DNA of 64,000 bases from Dysgonomonas sp. 216. GTDB taxonomy: Bacteria > Bacteroidota > Bacteroidia > Bacteroidales > Dysgonomonadaceae. A model generated the notes under the pieces. The model was not told where the DNA came from and did no database searches. It saw only the letters and a program-made list of their open reading frames with translations. The number at the start of each line of letters is the position of its first letter. Position 1 is the first letter of the stretch. The stretch spans positions 282,974-346,973 of the forward strand of contig NZ_QVMM01000001.1 in NCBI RefSeq assembly GCF_010501065.1, read 5' to 3'. Below are positions 43,770 through 52,340 of the stretch, piece after piece. The translations under genes and the position numbers were made by a program.

Positions 43770-44984
43770 ATGGATAAAATAAAGTTAGATTCTATCGATG
43801 ATGCGATAGCTGAGATAAAGAAAGGCAACTTTGTTATAGTTGTGGATGATGAAGACCGAGAAAACGAGGGAGATCTTATTATGGCTGCCGAAGCCGTTAC
43901 TCCCGAAAAGGTCAATTTTATGGAAACGCATGCACGGGGGCTGATATGCACACCAATAACCGCAGAGCGTTGCGACGAACTGGATCTGCCAATGATGGTA
44001 ACAAGCAATACGTCTACACACGCTACACCTTTTACCGTGTCGGTCGATTTATTAGGTAATGGTTGTACAACCGGCATATCGGCATTAGATAGGGCTAAAA
44101 CAATACAGGCAATAGCTAATAAAGAAACTAAACCCGAAGATTTAGGGCGTCCGGGGCATATATTCCCATTGAAGGCAAAAGATAAAGGTGTGCTGAGCCG
44201 CATTGGACATACCGAGGCAGCTGTCGATTTGGCAAAACTGGCAGGGATGTATCCAGCCGGAGTGCTTATCGAGATAAAGAAAGAGGATGGAGAAATGGCT
44301 CGTCTGCCCGAACTTATTAAGTTTGGCAAAGAGTATGATATTAAAGTTATATCAATAGCCGATCTTGTAAAATACCGTCTTGAACGCGAATCGTTAATAG
44401 AAAAAGGTGTAGAGGTAAAAATGCCAACCGAATACGGAGACTTTCGCCTGATACCTTTTAAGCAAAAATCGAACGGACTTGAGCATATAGCCCTTATAAA
44501 AGGAACATGGCATAAGGACGAACCTATACTTGTGCGAGTGCATTCGTCGTGTATGACAGGCGATATATTCGGGTCGAAACGTTGCGAGTGTGGCGAACAG
44601 TTGCATAAATCGATGGAAATGGTGCAAGAAGAAGGCAAAGGCGTTGTTGTATACCTAAACCAAGAAGGTCGGGGAATTGGCTTAATGGCGAAGATACAAG
44701 CCTACAAACTGCAGGAAGAAGGATACGATACAGTAGATGCAAATTTGCATCTCGGTTTTAATGCCGACGAACGTAATTATGGCGTAGGAGCAGCAATATT
44801 ACGCGAGTTAGGGGTAACAAAAATGCGTTTAATGACCAATAACCCGATTAAAAGAGTGGGATTGGAATCGTTCGGTTTGGAAGTTGTAGAAAATGTTCCT
44901 ATCGAGATTAAACCGAATTCGTACAATGAATTTTATATGAAAACTAAAAAGGATAAAATGGGGCACGACCTGCATGAAATCTGA
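43770..44984 (+). CDS. ribBA: Bifunctional riboflavin enzyme RibBA
   Basis: Two activities feed riboflavin synthesis. The N-terminal DHBP synthase (about 1-205) has [25 protein letters not shown], and the late [14 protein letters not shown]. The C-terminal GTP cyclohydrolase II (about 210-404) has [22 protein letters not shown] with the zinc cysteines, [11 protein letters not shown] and [11 protein letters not shown]. The length is typical of the fusion. A clear Shine-Dalgarno AAGGAGG lies 9 nt before the ATG (43755-43761), unusual in this phylum and this window. The gene is 27 bp after the permease gene and 23 bp before the next gene. Confidence 0.95.
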   Translation: MDKIKLDSIDDAIAEIKKGNFVIVVDDEDRENEGDLIMAAEAVTPEKVNFMETHARGLICTPITAERCDELDLPMMVTSNTSTHATPFTVSVDLLGNGCTTGISALDRAKTIQAIANKETKPEDLGRPGHIFPLKAKDKGVLSRIGHTEAAVDLAKLAGMYPAGVLIEIKKEDGEMARLPELIKFGKEYDIKVISIADLVKYRLERESLIEKGVEVKMPTEYGDFRLIPFKQKSNGLEHIALIKGTWHKDEPILVRVHSSCMTGDIFGSKRCECGEQLHKSMEMVQEEGKGVVVYLNQEGRGIGLMAKIQAYKLQEEGYDTVDANLHLGFNADERNYGVGAAILRELGVTKMRLMTNNPIKRVGLESFGLEVVENVPIEIKPNSYNEFYMKTKKDKMGHDLHEI

Positions 44985-45007
44985 AAACAACAAACAAACA
45001 CTTAATT

Positions 45008-45730
45008 ATGGACTTAAGATCAACATCACAAACTTCGAATTACCAAACATCCGATTTTGTAAGTAAATCGGTACAAGCCACATTATTTCGCAATGTTTAT
45101 TTGTGGATGACACTGGCTCTTATACTCACAGCTATAACGGCTGTTTTAGTAGCAAACTCGCCCAATATGATTGGTGCTATATTGGCGAACAATATACTAT
45201 TTTATGGATTGCTAATAGGCGAATTAGCTATTGTATTTATCCTGTCGGCACGTATAAACAAGTTCTCGTTTCAAACGGCAACACTTTTGTTTGTTCTCTA
45301 TTCCGTACTCAATGGGGTAACAATGTCTATTATATTCATTGCCTTCACTGCAGAATCTATCGGGTTAACCTTCTTTGTTACTGCCGGAACATTTGGAGCA
45401 ATGGCATTATTCGGAACTATAACAAAGAAAGACCTTTCATCGTGGGGTAATATACTGTTCATGGCTTTGATAGGGCTTATAATTGCATCTGTTGCAAATT
45501 GGTTTTTAAAGAGCGAAACGTTTTACTGGATTGTAACCTATGCAGGTGTCCTTATATTTGTAGGATTAACCGCTTACGATGCTCAAAAAATAAAGGTAAT
45601 GATTCGTCAACATGGGCACGAAATAAACGAAACTACTCAGAAGTTAGCTCTGATGGGTGCTTTATCACTATATCTCGACTTTATAAACCTATTCTTATAT
45701 CTTCTCAGAATATTTGGTCGCAGAAACTAA
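45008..45730 (+). CDS. Bax inhibitor-1/YccA family membrane protein
   Basis: This 240-residue protein has seven hydrophobic helices and a short polar N-terminus (MDLRSTSQTSNYQTSDFV). The BI-1 signature helices are present: NVYLWMTLALILTAITAVLVA, the run FILSARINKFSFQTATLLFVLYSVLNGVTMS, TFGAMALFGTITKKDLS, and the C-terminal LALMGALSLYLDFINLFLYLLRIFG with the conserved Asp. Members act as calcium-leak or pH-sensitive channels and modulate protease FtsH in bacteria. It lies 23 bp after ribBA and 26 bp before the aminotransferase gene. Confidence 0.9.
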   Translation: MDLRSTSQTSNYQTSDFVSKSVQATLFRNVYLWMTLALILTAITAVLVANSPNMIGAILANNILFYGLLIGELAIVFILSARINKFSFQTATLLFVLYSVLNGVTMSIIFIAFTAESIGLTFFVTAGTFGAMALFGTITKKDLSSWGNILFMALIGLIIASVANWFLKSETFYWIVTYAGVLIFVGLTAYDAQKIKVMIRQHGHEINETTQKLALMGALSLYLDFINLFLYLLRIFGRRN

Positions 45731-45756
45731 TAAATAACAATATATTAAATGTAATC

Positions 45757-46950
45757 ATGACACTAGTATCTAATCGTATTGCAAACCTTTCGGCGTCGGA
45801 GACTTTAGCAATGTCTCAAAAAAGTGCCGAGTTAAAAGCTCAAGGTATCGATGTTATTAACCTGAGTGTGGGTGAACCCGATTTTTTTACACCACAGCAT
45901 GTTAAAGATGCTGCAAAAATGGCTATAGAAGATAATTTCTCATTCTATTCGCCTGTTCCGGGTTATTTGCCTCTGAGAAAGGCTATTTGCGATAAATTGA
46001 AGAAAGAGAACAATCTGGAGTTTAAGCCCGAACAAATTGTTTGTTCGAACGGGGCAAAACAATCGGTGTGTAACGTTGTACTAAGTGTTGTTAATCCGGG
46101 CGACGAGGTAATAATACCTGCTCCGTATTGGGTGAGTTACATTGAAATGGTAAAACTTGCCGAAGGTAAGAGTGTTATTGTTACAGCCGGTATAGAACAG
46201 AACTTTAAGATTACATCTGCACAACTCGAAGCGGCAATAACCGATAAAACGAAAGCTATTATATTATGTTCGCCTTCAAATCCAACGGGTAGTGTTTATT
46301 CGAAGCAGGAACTTGAAGCGTTGGCTAATGTATTGGCAAAACATCCGCAGATTATTATTATAGCCGACGAAATATACGAGTATATAAACTATGTTGGAAA
46401 ACATGAGAGTATTGCTCAGTTTGAGAATGTAAGAGACCGCGTGGTTATTATAAACGGAGTATCGAAAGGATATGCTATGACCGGGTGGCGTTTGGGGTGG
46501 ATTGCTGCACCTCAGTGGCTTGCTTCGGCATGTAATAAGCTACAGGGGCAATATACTTCGGGTCCTTCTTCAATTGCACAAAAAGCTGCGGAAGCTGCAT
46601 ACACCGGCGATCAGTCGTGTGTAGGGGTTATGCGTGTAGCTTTTGAGCGTCGTCGTAACCTTATAGTAAAGCTTGCGAAAGAAATTGAAGGGTTCAAAGT
46701 GAACGAGCCGGAGGGCGCATTCTATTTGTTCCCCGACTGTAGCTCTTATTTTGGCAAATCGTACGGAGACAGGAGGATTGAAACATCGGCAGATTTGGCT
46801 ATGTTCTTACTTGAAGAGGGGCATGTGGCATGTGTTGGCGGTATGGCATTCGGTGCGCCAAATTGCATCCGTTTTTCGTATGCTACTTCCGATGAGAACA
46901 TTATAGAAGCTATGAGCCGCTTAAAAAACACATTGGCAAAGCTTAGTTAA
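45757..46950 (+). CDS. Aspartate aminotransferase (class I/II PLP enzyme)
   Basis: This 397-residue fold-type I aminotransferase reads from the ATG at 45757; a longer frame starting at 45499 overlaps the preceding gene and is not real. It shows NLSVGEPDFFTP, VCSNGAKQSVCNVVLSVVNPGDEV, the PLP-site SPSNPTGSVY, IADEIYEYINY with the conserved Asp and Tyr, and the Schiff-base lysine in NGVSKGYAMTGWRLGW. It ends with a conserved RFSYATSDENI, with Arg binding the alpha-carboxylate. Aspartate or a related amino acid is the likely substrate (inference). It closes the operon beginning at 41691; a terminator follows. Confidence 0.92.
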   Translation: MTLVSNRIANLSASETLAMSQKSAELKAQGIDVINLSVGEPDFFTPQHVKDAAKMAIEDNFSFYSPVPGYLPLRKAICDKLKKENNLEFKPEQIVCSNGAKQSVCNVVLSVVNPGDEVIIPAPYWVSYIEMVKLAEGKSVIVTAGIEQNFKITSAQLEAAITDKTKAIILCSPSNPTGSVYSKQELEALANVLAKHPQIIIIADEIYEYINYVGKHESIAQFENVRDRVVIINGVSKGYAMTGWRLGWIAAPQWLASACNKLQGQYTSGPSSIAQKAAEAAYTGDQSCVGVMRVAFERRRNLIVKLAKEIEGFKVNEPEGAFYLFPDCSSYFGKSYGDRRIETSADLAMFLLEEGHVACVGGMAFGAPNCIRFSYATSDENIIEAMSRLKNTLAKLS

Positions 46951-46974
46951 TAACCCTATCTATTATAATATAAG

Positions 46975-47008
46975 CAGGATATATTTAATAAGTATATCCT
47001 GTTTTTTG
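46975..47008 (+). terminator. Terminator of the ribBA-aminotransferase operon
   Basis: CAGGATATA (46975-46983) and TATATCCTG (46993-47001) pair as a 9-bp stem, followed by TTTTTTG. Confidence 0.88.
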
Positions 47009-47036
47009 TTTAGTGGTATTAATTCAATAATTTTAC

Positions 47037-47044
47037 TATTTTTG
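47037..47044 (+). promoter_or_regulatory. -7 box before the DUF5362-like gene
   Basis: TATTTTTG matches TAnnTTTG. The predicted transcription start is near 47051, about 24 nt before the ATG at 47075. Confidence 0.5.
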
Positions 47045-47074
47045 TATTTAGTGTTAATTAAAATAAAAGGAATT

Positions 47075-47518
47075 ATGGGACTTTCGGATTTCGAAAATGA
47101 AAAACAAACAAAACAACAATTGGAAATGAATGCTGCTGCAATGGCATTTCTAAAAGAAACTGCAAAATGGGCTAAAATATTGTCAATAATCGGGTTTGTC
47201 GGATTATCGTTTTTAGCGCTTATTGCGGTAATTTCGGGTTTAGCCTTGTCTTCGATGGCTTATGGCGGAGCAACGGGAACAATGCAGATGGTTATAATAC
47301 TTATAATGGTTGCTATCTATTTTGTTCCGGTATATTATTTGTATCAGTTTGCAACAAAAACGCTTGATGCATTCAGATACGAAGACTCGGAGTCGTTGAC
47401 GCAGGGACTTAAGAATTTGAAGAGTCATTACATGTTTATCGGTATATTTACTATTATCGTATTATCAATATATTTGCTTATATTTATAGCTGCAGCTATA
47501 GGCGCAGCAGCTTTTTAA
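47075..47518 (+). CDS. DUF5362-like small membrane protein
   Basis: This 147-residue protein reads from the ATG at 47075; a longer frame from 47006 reads through the promoter. It has a polar N-terminus with ENEKQTKQQLEMN, then four hydrophobic helices, a charged loop (KTLDAFRYEDSESLTQGLKNLKSHY) between helices 3 and 4, and a C-terminal Ala-rich helix. The layout resembles DUF5362/TIGR-type proteins of Bacteroidota that bundle two helix pairs. No function is known. It is monocistronic between two terminators. Confidence 0.65.
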   Translation: MGLSDFENEKQTKQQLEMNAAAMAFLKETAKWAKILSIIGFVGLSFLALIAVISGLALSSMAYGGATGTMQMVIILIMVAIYFVPVYYLYQFATKTLDAFRYEDSESLTQGLKNLKSHYMFIGIFTIIVLSIYLLIFIAAAIGAAAF

Positions 47519-47541
47519 TCTGACATTACATAAATAAAGAT

Positions 47542-47582
47542 AAAACTGTATTTCGGAGAATTCCGGGATACAGTTTTTTATT
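47542..47582 (+). terminator. Terminator after the DUF5362-like gene
   Basis: AAACTGTA (47543-47550) and TACAGTTT (47569-47576) pair, with an inner CGGA/TTCCG stem, followed by TTTTATTTTC. Confidence 0.85.
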
Positions 47583-47659
47583 TTCTTATAGCTTTATCGG
47601 GTAAATGTAAAACATAATTTGTTTATTTGAACTGTGTTTACCCTGTAACTCATATAACT

Positions 47660-49312
47660 ATGTATATAGATAATTTGAAGAAAATAAAACGGACGGCTAA
47701 ATTGGTCAGCATACTTTCGAAGTATGGCTTCGAAACACTTGTTACCCAAACCGGAATAAAGAATCTTATCCCTGATAGTTATATTGAGGCTAACGAAAAG
47801 CGGAAAGAAGTTTTTTCCCTCACTTTGTATGAACGTATACGGATGGTGCTCGAAGAATTGGGGCCTGCGTATGTGAAGCTTGGGCAGTTGCTGAGTAACC
47901 GAAGCGATATTCTCCCCGAGGAATTGGTTTGCGAGCTTCAAAAACTACAGGACAGGGTACAATCTGTTGATATAGATGTATACGCTTTTCTGAAAGAGGA
48001 ACTGGACATAGAACCTTCGGCTTTTTTCGAAGATATAAGTGAAAAGCCTATTGCAGCGGCTTCGCTTTCGCAAGTATATACGGCAATATTAAAAGAAAAC
48101 GGGCAAAAAGTTGTTCTTAAAATAAAGAGAAAAGGGGTACGCGATATTATAGAAGCCGATATTCTGATAATAAAGGACTTTGCTTATTTATTGGAAGAGT
48201 ATTACGATGCTGCCCGTAAAATAAACCTGCTTAATATTGTCAGAACATTTGAGCAAGCTTTGTATTCCGAATTGTCGTTTACTTTGGAGTTGAGCAATAT
48301 GGAGCGGTTCAGACGAAACTTTGCCAACGACAAAACAATATATGTTCCGGTAACATATAAAGAGTTTTCGAATACGAATATCCTTTGCATGGAGCACGTC
48401 GATGGCATAAAAATATCGGACAAAGAAGCATTGATAAATGAAGGTCTGGAACTGAAGGATATTGCAGCTAAAGCTGTTGACTGCTACATGAAGCAGATTA
48501 TCGATCATGGTTTTTTTCATGCCGATCCCCATTCGGGTAATCTCTTTGTTTTGACAGACGGGCGTATTGTATTTCTGGATTTTGGAATGGTGGGTAAAAT
48601 GCTTCCGAAGGATATGGATTATCTGGGCCGCTTTGTTATTCATGCTCTACAAAAAGATACACAACGGCTAATAAAGGTTATAAAACGTATTGCTGTAAAA
48701 TGCAGTATCCCTAACGAAAACCGTTTTGAGAGGGAATTGTATGATTTTTTGGATATTATTCATGCCGATACAATAAAAGAGCTGGATTTGGCCGATTTGG
48801 TAAGACGTTTTAATCGGATGTTGAACGAGAATAGCATAATGTTGCCCGAATATATATACTTACTTGCCAGAGGAATAATATTATTAGAGGGTATAGGCTT
48901 GGAACTGGGTTTAGATACCAATGTAATACAAAATATAGAACCTTATGTGAAAAAGCTTATCCGCCAGCGGATGGATCCTCGTTACATTGCAAAACGGGTG
49001 TTTAATAAGTTGTATGCATGGGGCGATCGTTTTGAGGAATTACCTGACGATATTCATTCGTTGATACAAAAAATGAACAACGATGAAATAAAAATGACAC
49101 ATACACTGAACGGAATGGAGGGACTCAAAAATTCGATGAACCGTTTAGTTGTTGCAATGTTGGCTTCGTCGTTAGGGGTAGGTTCTGCAATATTGGTTTT
49201 GGCAAATGTGCCTCCAATTTTATTCGGAGTGCCTATTATTGGCTATTTTGGCTTTTTATTTGCGGGAATACTAGCTATTATATTAATAATTGCCGTCATA
49301 AGAAATAAGTAA
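47660..49312 (+). CDS. ABC1/UbiB-AarF family protein kinase-like protein
   Basis: The atypical kinase fold of the ADCK/UbiB family uses ATP to support quinone or isoprenoid lipid metabolism. From the ATG at 47660 the protein has 550 residues. It shows the family signatures LGPAYVKLGQLLSNRSDILPEEL (KxGQ), AAASLSQVYTA (the Ala-rich loop replacing the Gly-rich loop), EHVDGIKISDKE, the catalytic HADPHSGNLFV and FLDFGMVGKM. Two C-terminal membrane helices end in a short basic tail. An in-frame TTG at 47627 exists but is less likely. The gene stands alone, followed by the repeat region 49349-50041. Confidence 0.9.
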   Translation: MYIDNLKKIKRTAKLVSILSKYGFETLVTQTGIKNLIPDSYIEANEKRKEVFSLTLYERIRMVLEELGPAYVKLGQLLSNRSDILPEELVCELQKLQDRVQSVDIDVYAFLKEELDIEPSAFFEDISEKPIAAASLSQVYTAILKENGQKVVLKIKRKGVRDIIEADILIIKDFAYLLEEYYDAARKINLLNIVRTFEQALYSELSFTLELSNMERFRRNFANDKTIYVPVTYKEFSNTNILCMEHVDGIKISDKEALINEGLELKDIAAKAVDCYMKQIIDHGFFHADPHSGNLFVLTDGRIVFLDFGMVGKMLPKDMDYLGRFVIHALQKDTQRLIKVIKRIAVKCSIPNENRFERELYDFLDIIHADTIKELDLADLVRRFNRMLNENSIMLPEYIYLLARGIILLEGIGLELGLDTNVIQNIEPYVKKLIRQRMDPRYIAKRVFNKLYAWGDRFEELPDDIHSLIQKMNNDEIKMTHTLNGMEGLKNSMNRLVVAMLASSLGVGSAILVLANVPPILFGVPIIGYFGFLFAGILAIILIIAVIRNK

Positions 49313-49348
49313 CTTACCTTACAGATTGATTAACTACAAATAAAAGCG

Positions 49349-49425
49349 TTCTATTAATGTAGAATAAGTATAGGGCTGTAATATGTCTGATGCGTGTTTA
49401 TTTAAAAACCTGACACATCTGACAG
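49349..49425 (-). repeat. Small intergenic repeat, copy D
   Basis: On the minus strand it reads CTGTCAGATGTGTCAGGTT, and 42 nt after GTCAGG it has TATTCTA. The block 2 end is a palindrome, TTCTA-ttaatg-TAGAA (49349-49364). It adjoins the left end of the dispersed repeat at 49430. Confidence 0.75.
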
Positions 49426-49429
49426 ATTT

Positions 49430-49961
49430 ATTGTTCTTTAAAATTATACTTATTTACTGTCGCGCATCTTATCGATGCTTGCCTTCGTTCATTTTGCCTT
49501 GATGCAAAACGAACCAAAAAATCAAGACTGCGCCTGCTGTGCGACCCGCCATTTAGCTTGTTCACTGAACAAAAAATAACTCGCACAAAAGATTGTGCAG
49601 ACTTTTAAGTCAGGCTATGCTCAAACAGCTTTTTGTTCCGGGCGTTCACTTCGCTAAGCGGGAACCCCGCACATACGGCGAGGTCGGTCCTTTTTGCGAA
49701 GCATTTTCTGAGAGCGGCCTTAGCTTCGACGGACAAGGCATGCAGGCGGCAAAGGCGTTAAAAATTAAAAGCTGTTTGAGCAGCTTTAGCTGCGAGTTAT
49801 TTTTAATTTAGCCTTTACGGCTGCAATGCTGTCCCAAAGAAGGTATAGCTGCAAAATGCCTTTTTGATTCCTTTTGCGGCATAGGGCAAAAGGAATGCAA
49901 GTGATCTTCGATCACGCGCAGTAGCGGCAGTAAATTAATAAGTATAATTTTAAAGAACAAT
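49430..49961. repeat. Copy 2 of the dispersed repeat, complete, with inverted ends
   Basis: The ends are inverted repeats of 30 and 34 nt (ATTGTTCTTTAAAATTATAC at 49430, reverse complement at 49928-49961), differing by a 4-nt indel. Region 49430-49768 matches copy 1 (3043-3389) inverted. The middle is GC-richer with local hairpins. The open frame at 49593-49811 (72 codons) is not supported as a gene because copy 1 is broken differently. This looks like a non-autonomous mobile element or an old mobile relic. Confidence 0.75.
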
Positions 49962-49962
49962 T

Positions 49963-50041
49963 ATTCTATTAATGTAGAATTATGTACCCTCTACAATGTA
50001 ATAAAAGTATACAATAGCAAAGAACCTGACAATTCTTACAC
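49963..50041 (-). repeat. Small intergenic repeat, copy E
   Basis: On the minus strand TGTAAGAATTGTCAGGTT is followed by AATTCTA after 43 nt. The block 2 palindrome ATTCTA-ttaatg-TAGAAT (49963-49980) is perfect and matches copy D. From 50042 to 50218 nothing can be named. Confidence 0.7.
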
Positions 50042-50218
50042 ATTTCGTTGTTTTTTCAAATCAATAGTTTTTCTTATTCGTATTGACTTTACTGTATAAA
50101 AGAACGTTGTAAGGTTTGTTTGTAACTATCCCATATTATATAGATAAACAAGAATCTTATTTCATGTAAAAAAAAGTAAGTTCGGACGATTAAACAAATA
50201 ATGTGAGTTGATATTTTC

Positions 50219-50300
50219 TTATTTGTTGTTTAATTCGCTAATTTCGTTGGCTAATAATTGTAATTTCGGGTCGAAAGAAAAGCTATCCGGATAAAATAAA
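50219..50300 (-). pseudogene. Possible coding remnant upstream of the ABC-F gene
   Basis: On the minus strand this short stretch reads YPDSFSFDPKLQLLANEI and then SELNNK before a stop, with codon use like neighbouring genes. Upstream of it the frame runs into the ABC-F gene, where it is an antisense shadow. It may be the C-terminal remnant of a deleted gene. It could also be chance. Confidence 0.25.
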
Positions 50301-50309
50301 TAGATAAAA

Positions 50310-52250
50310 GTGATTTCAGTTGATAAGTTGACAGTAGAGTTTGGAGGACGGGCTCTCTTCGAAGATATATCGTTTGTTGTTAATAAAAAAGATAGAATAG
50401 CTCTTGTCGGAAAAAATGGGGCGGGCAAATCTACGATGCTCAAAATATTTGCAGGTTTACAAGAACCTACAAAAGGTGGAATATCGATGCCCAAAGATTT
50501 AACTATTGGGTATCTGCCGCAACAAATGCAATTGGTTGATGGTAATACAGTAATGGAAGAGGCTTCTCTGGCGTTCGATCATGTGCAAAAGTTAGAGAAG
50601 GATCTGGAATTAATTAATCGGCAATTGTTGGAACGAACCGACTATGAATCGGCAGAGTATCATGATCTGATTGAAAAGTCTTCTTATCTGAATGAACAAT
50701 ATATGATGTCGGGAGGCGGTAATTTTCTGGCAGAGGTTGAAAAAACATTATTCGGTCTTGGTTTTAAACGTTCAGACTTTGCAAGGCAAACCAGCGAATT
50801 TAGTGGTGGCTGGCGTATGCGTATCGAGTTGGCGAAACTATTGCTTAAACGGCCCGATGTACTTCTGTTGGACGAGCCTACCAACCACCTCGATATTGAA
50901 TCGATACAATGGCTCGAAAGTTTTTTATCTACACGGGCTAATGCAGTGGTGCTTGTGTCGCACGACAGGGCGTTTCTTGATGCAGTAACACAGCGGACAA
51001 TAGAAATTTCGCTCGGGCGGATTTACGATTATAAAGTGAGTTATTCGAAATACGTCGAATTAAGAAAAGAACGGCGCGAACAGCAACTCAGGGCATACGA
51101 GAATCAGCAAAAGCAAATTCAGGATACGGAAGATTTTATCGAAAGGTTTCGTTATAAAGCCACAAAGGCAGTGCAAGTGCAGTCGCGTATAAAGCAACTT
51201 GAGAAAATTGATCGGATTGAAGTTGATGAGGAAGATAATTCATCTCTGAATCTTAAATTTCCGCCTGCTCCACGTTCAGGTTCTTACCCAGTGATAGTGG
51301 AAAACCTTGCAAAAAGTTACGGCGATCATCTTGTGTTTTCTGATGTTACTTTTACAATAAACAGGGGCGATAAAGTTGCATTTGTCGGAAAAAACGGCGA
51401 AGGAAAGTCTACTTTGGTAAAATGTATTATGGACGAAATTTCGTTCGACGGAAAACTCGTACTCGGGCATAATGTAAAAATAGGGTATTTTGCTCAAAAC
51501 CAAGCCCAACTTCTTGATGGAGAACGAACAGTGTTCGAAACTATCGATTATGTAGCTACAGGAGACATACGTACAAAAATACGCGATATATTAGGAGCAT
51601 TTATGTTTGGAGGTGAAGCTTCGGATAAGAAAGTGAAAGTATTGTCGGGTGGAGAACGTAGCCGCTTAGCAATGATCCGCTTGTTGCTCGAACCTGTTAA
51701 TTTATTAATTCTGGATGAGCCTACCAACCATTTGGATATGAAATCGAAAGACGTACTGAAAGATGCTATTAAAGATTTTGATGGTACTGTAATTGTTGTG
51801 TCGCACGATCGTGAGTTTCTTGACGGATTGGTCGATAAAGTATACGAGTTTGGTGGCGGACGCGTAAAAGAACATCTTGGAGGGATTTATGAATTTCTTG
51901 AACGGAAAAAAATGGATAGCCTTCACGAATTGGAACTAAAGCAGGTTGAAACTAAGGCTAATATACAGGTAGAAGAAACGGTTTCGGATAATAAACTTTC
52001 GTACGAAGAGCGTAAAGAAAGGTCGCGCATTATAAAACGTGTGGAAAAACAAGTAGCTGAGGCCGAATTGAATATCGAAAAAATGGAACAGGAGGTAGCA
52101 GAAATAGAAACTCTTCTTGCAAAGCCCGAAAATGTGTCCGATACAGCGTTATATGAAAAACATGGCAGTATTAAAAAACAATTGGAACATGAAATGATCC
52201 GTTGGGAAGAACTTTCGTCCGAACTGGAAGGATTGCAGAATACGATGTAG
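50310..52250 (+). CDS. ABC-F subfamily ATP-binding protein
   Basis: This 646-residue protein has two ABC ATPase domains. NBD1 (about 1-245) has VGKNGAGKSTMLKIFAGL, SGGWRMRIELAKLLL and LLLDEPTNHLD. NBD2 (about 320-535) has VGKNGEGKSTLVKCI, SGGERSRLAMIRLL and LILDEPTNHLD. A linker (about 245-320) joins them, with the P-site interaction helix region. A C-terminal coiled coil (about 565-645, KRVEKQVAEAELNIEKMEQE) places it near Uup-type ABC-F proteins. These act on ribosomes or in DNA metabolism and do not export. The start is GTG at 50310 (no ATG fits). The gene has no membrane domain partner. Confidence 0.92.
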   Translation: MISVDKLTVEFGGRALFEDISFVVNKKDRIALVGKNGAGKSTMLKIFAGLQEPTKGGISMPKDLTIGYLPQQMQLVDGNTVMEEASLAFDHVQKLEKDLELINRQLLERTDYESAEYHDLIEKSSYLNEQYMMSGGGNFLAEVEKTLFGLGFKRSDFARQTSEFSGGWRMRIELAKLLLKRPDVLLLDEPTNHLDIESIQWLESFLSTRANAVVLVSHDRAFLDAVTQRTIEISLGRIYDYKVSYSKYVELRKERREQQLRAYENQQKQIQDTEDFIERFRYKATKAVQVQSRIKQLEKIDRIEVDEEDNSSLNLKFPPAPRSGSYPVIVENLAKSYGDHLVFSDVTFTINRGDKVAFVGKNGEGKSTLVKCIMDEISFDGKLVLGHNVKIGYFAQNQAQLLDGERTVFETIDYVATGDIRTKIRDILGAFMFGGEASDKKVKVLSGGERSRLAMIRLLLEPVNLLILDEPTNHLDMKSKDVLKDAIKDFDGTVIVVSHDREFLDGLVDKVYEFGGGRVKEHLGGIYEFLERKKMDSLHELELKQVETKANIQVEETVSDNKLSYEERKERSRIIKRVEKQVAEAELNIEKMEQEVAEIETLLAKPENVSDTALYEKHGSIKKQLEHEMIRWEELSSELEGLQNTM

Positions 52251-52266
52251 GTTCGTGTATAAACGC

Positions 52267-52296
52267 TTGTTTTTATTGTATTTTACGTTATATTTG
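52267..52296 (+). promoter_or_regulatory. Promoter of the TPM/MORN lipoprotein gene
   Basis: TTG at 52267-52269 is followed after 19 nt by TATATTTG at 52289-52296. Transcription would start near 52303, 38 nt before the ATG. Confidence 0.55.
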
Positions 52297-52340
52297 CATA
52301 TTGTTTGAGTTTTTAACAATCGTGTGTAGCATAACGTACT

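Noticed and set aside
45499..45756. Upstream extension of the aminotransferase frame by 86 codons.
   Set aside because: It lies out of frame inside the Bax-inhibitor-like gene; the real ATG at 45757 begins the conserved protein.
49593..49811. 72-codon open frame inside the dispersed repeat.
   Set aside because: It has no recognisable domain. In copy 1 the corresponding frame is not kept open along its whole length because of the transposon and substitutions, and the sequence is rich in inverted repeats; treated as repeat, not gene.
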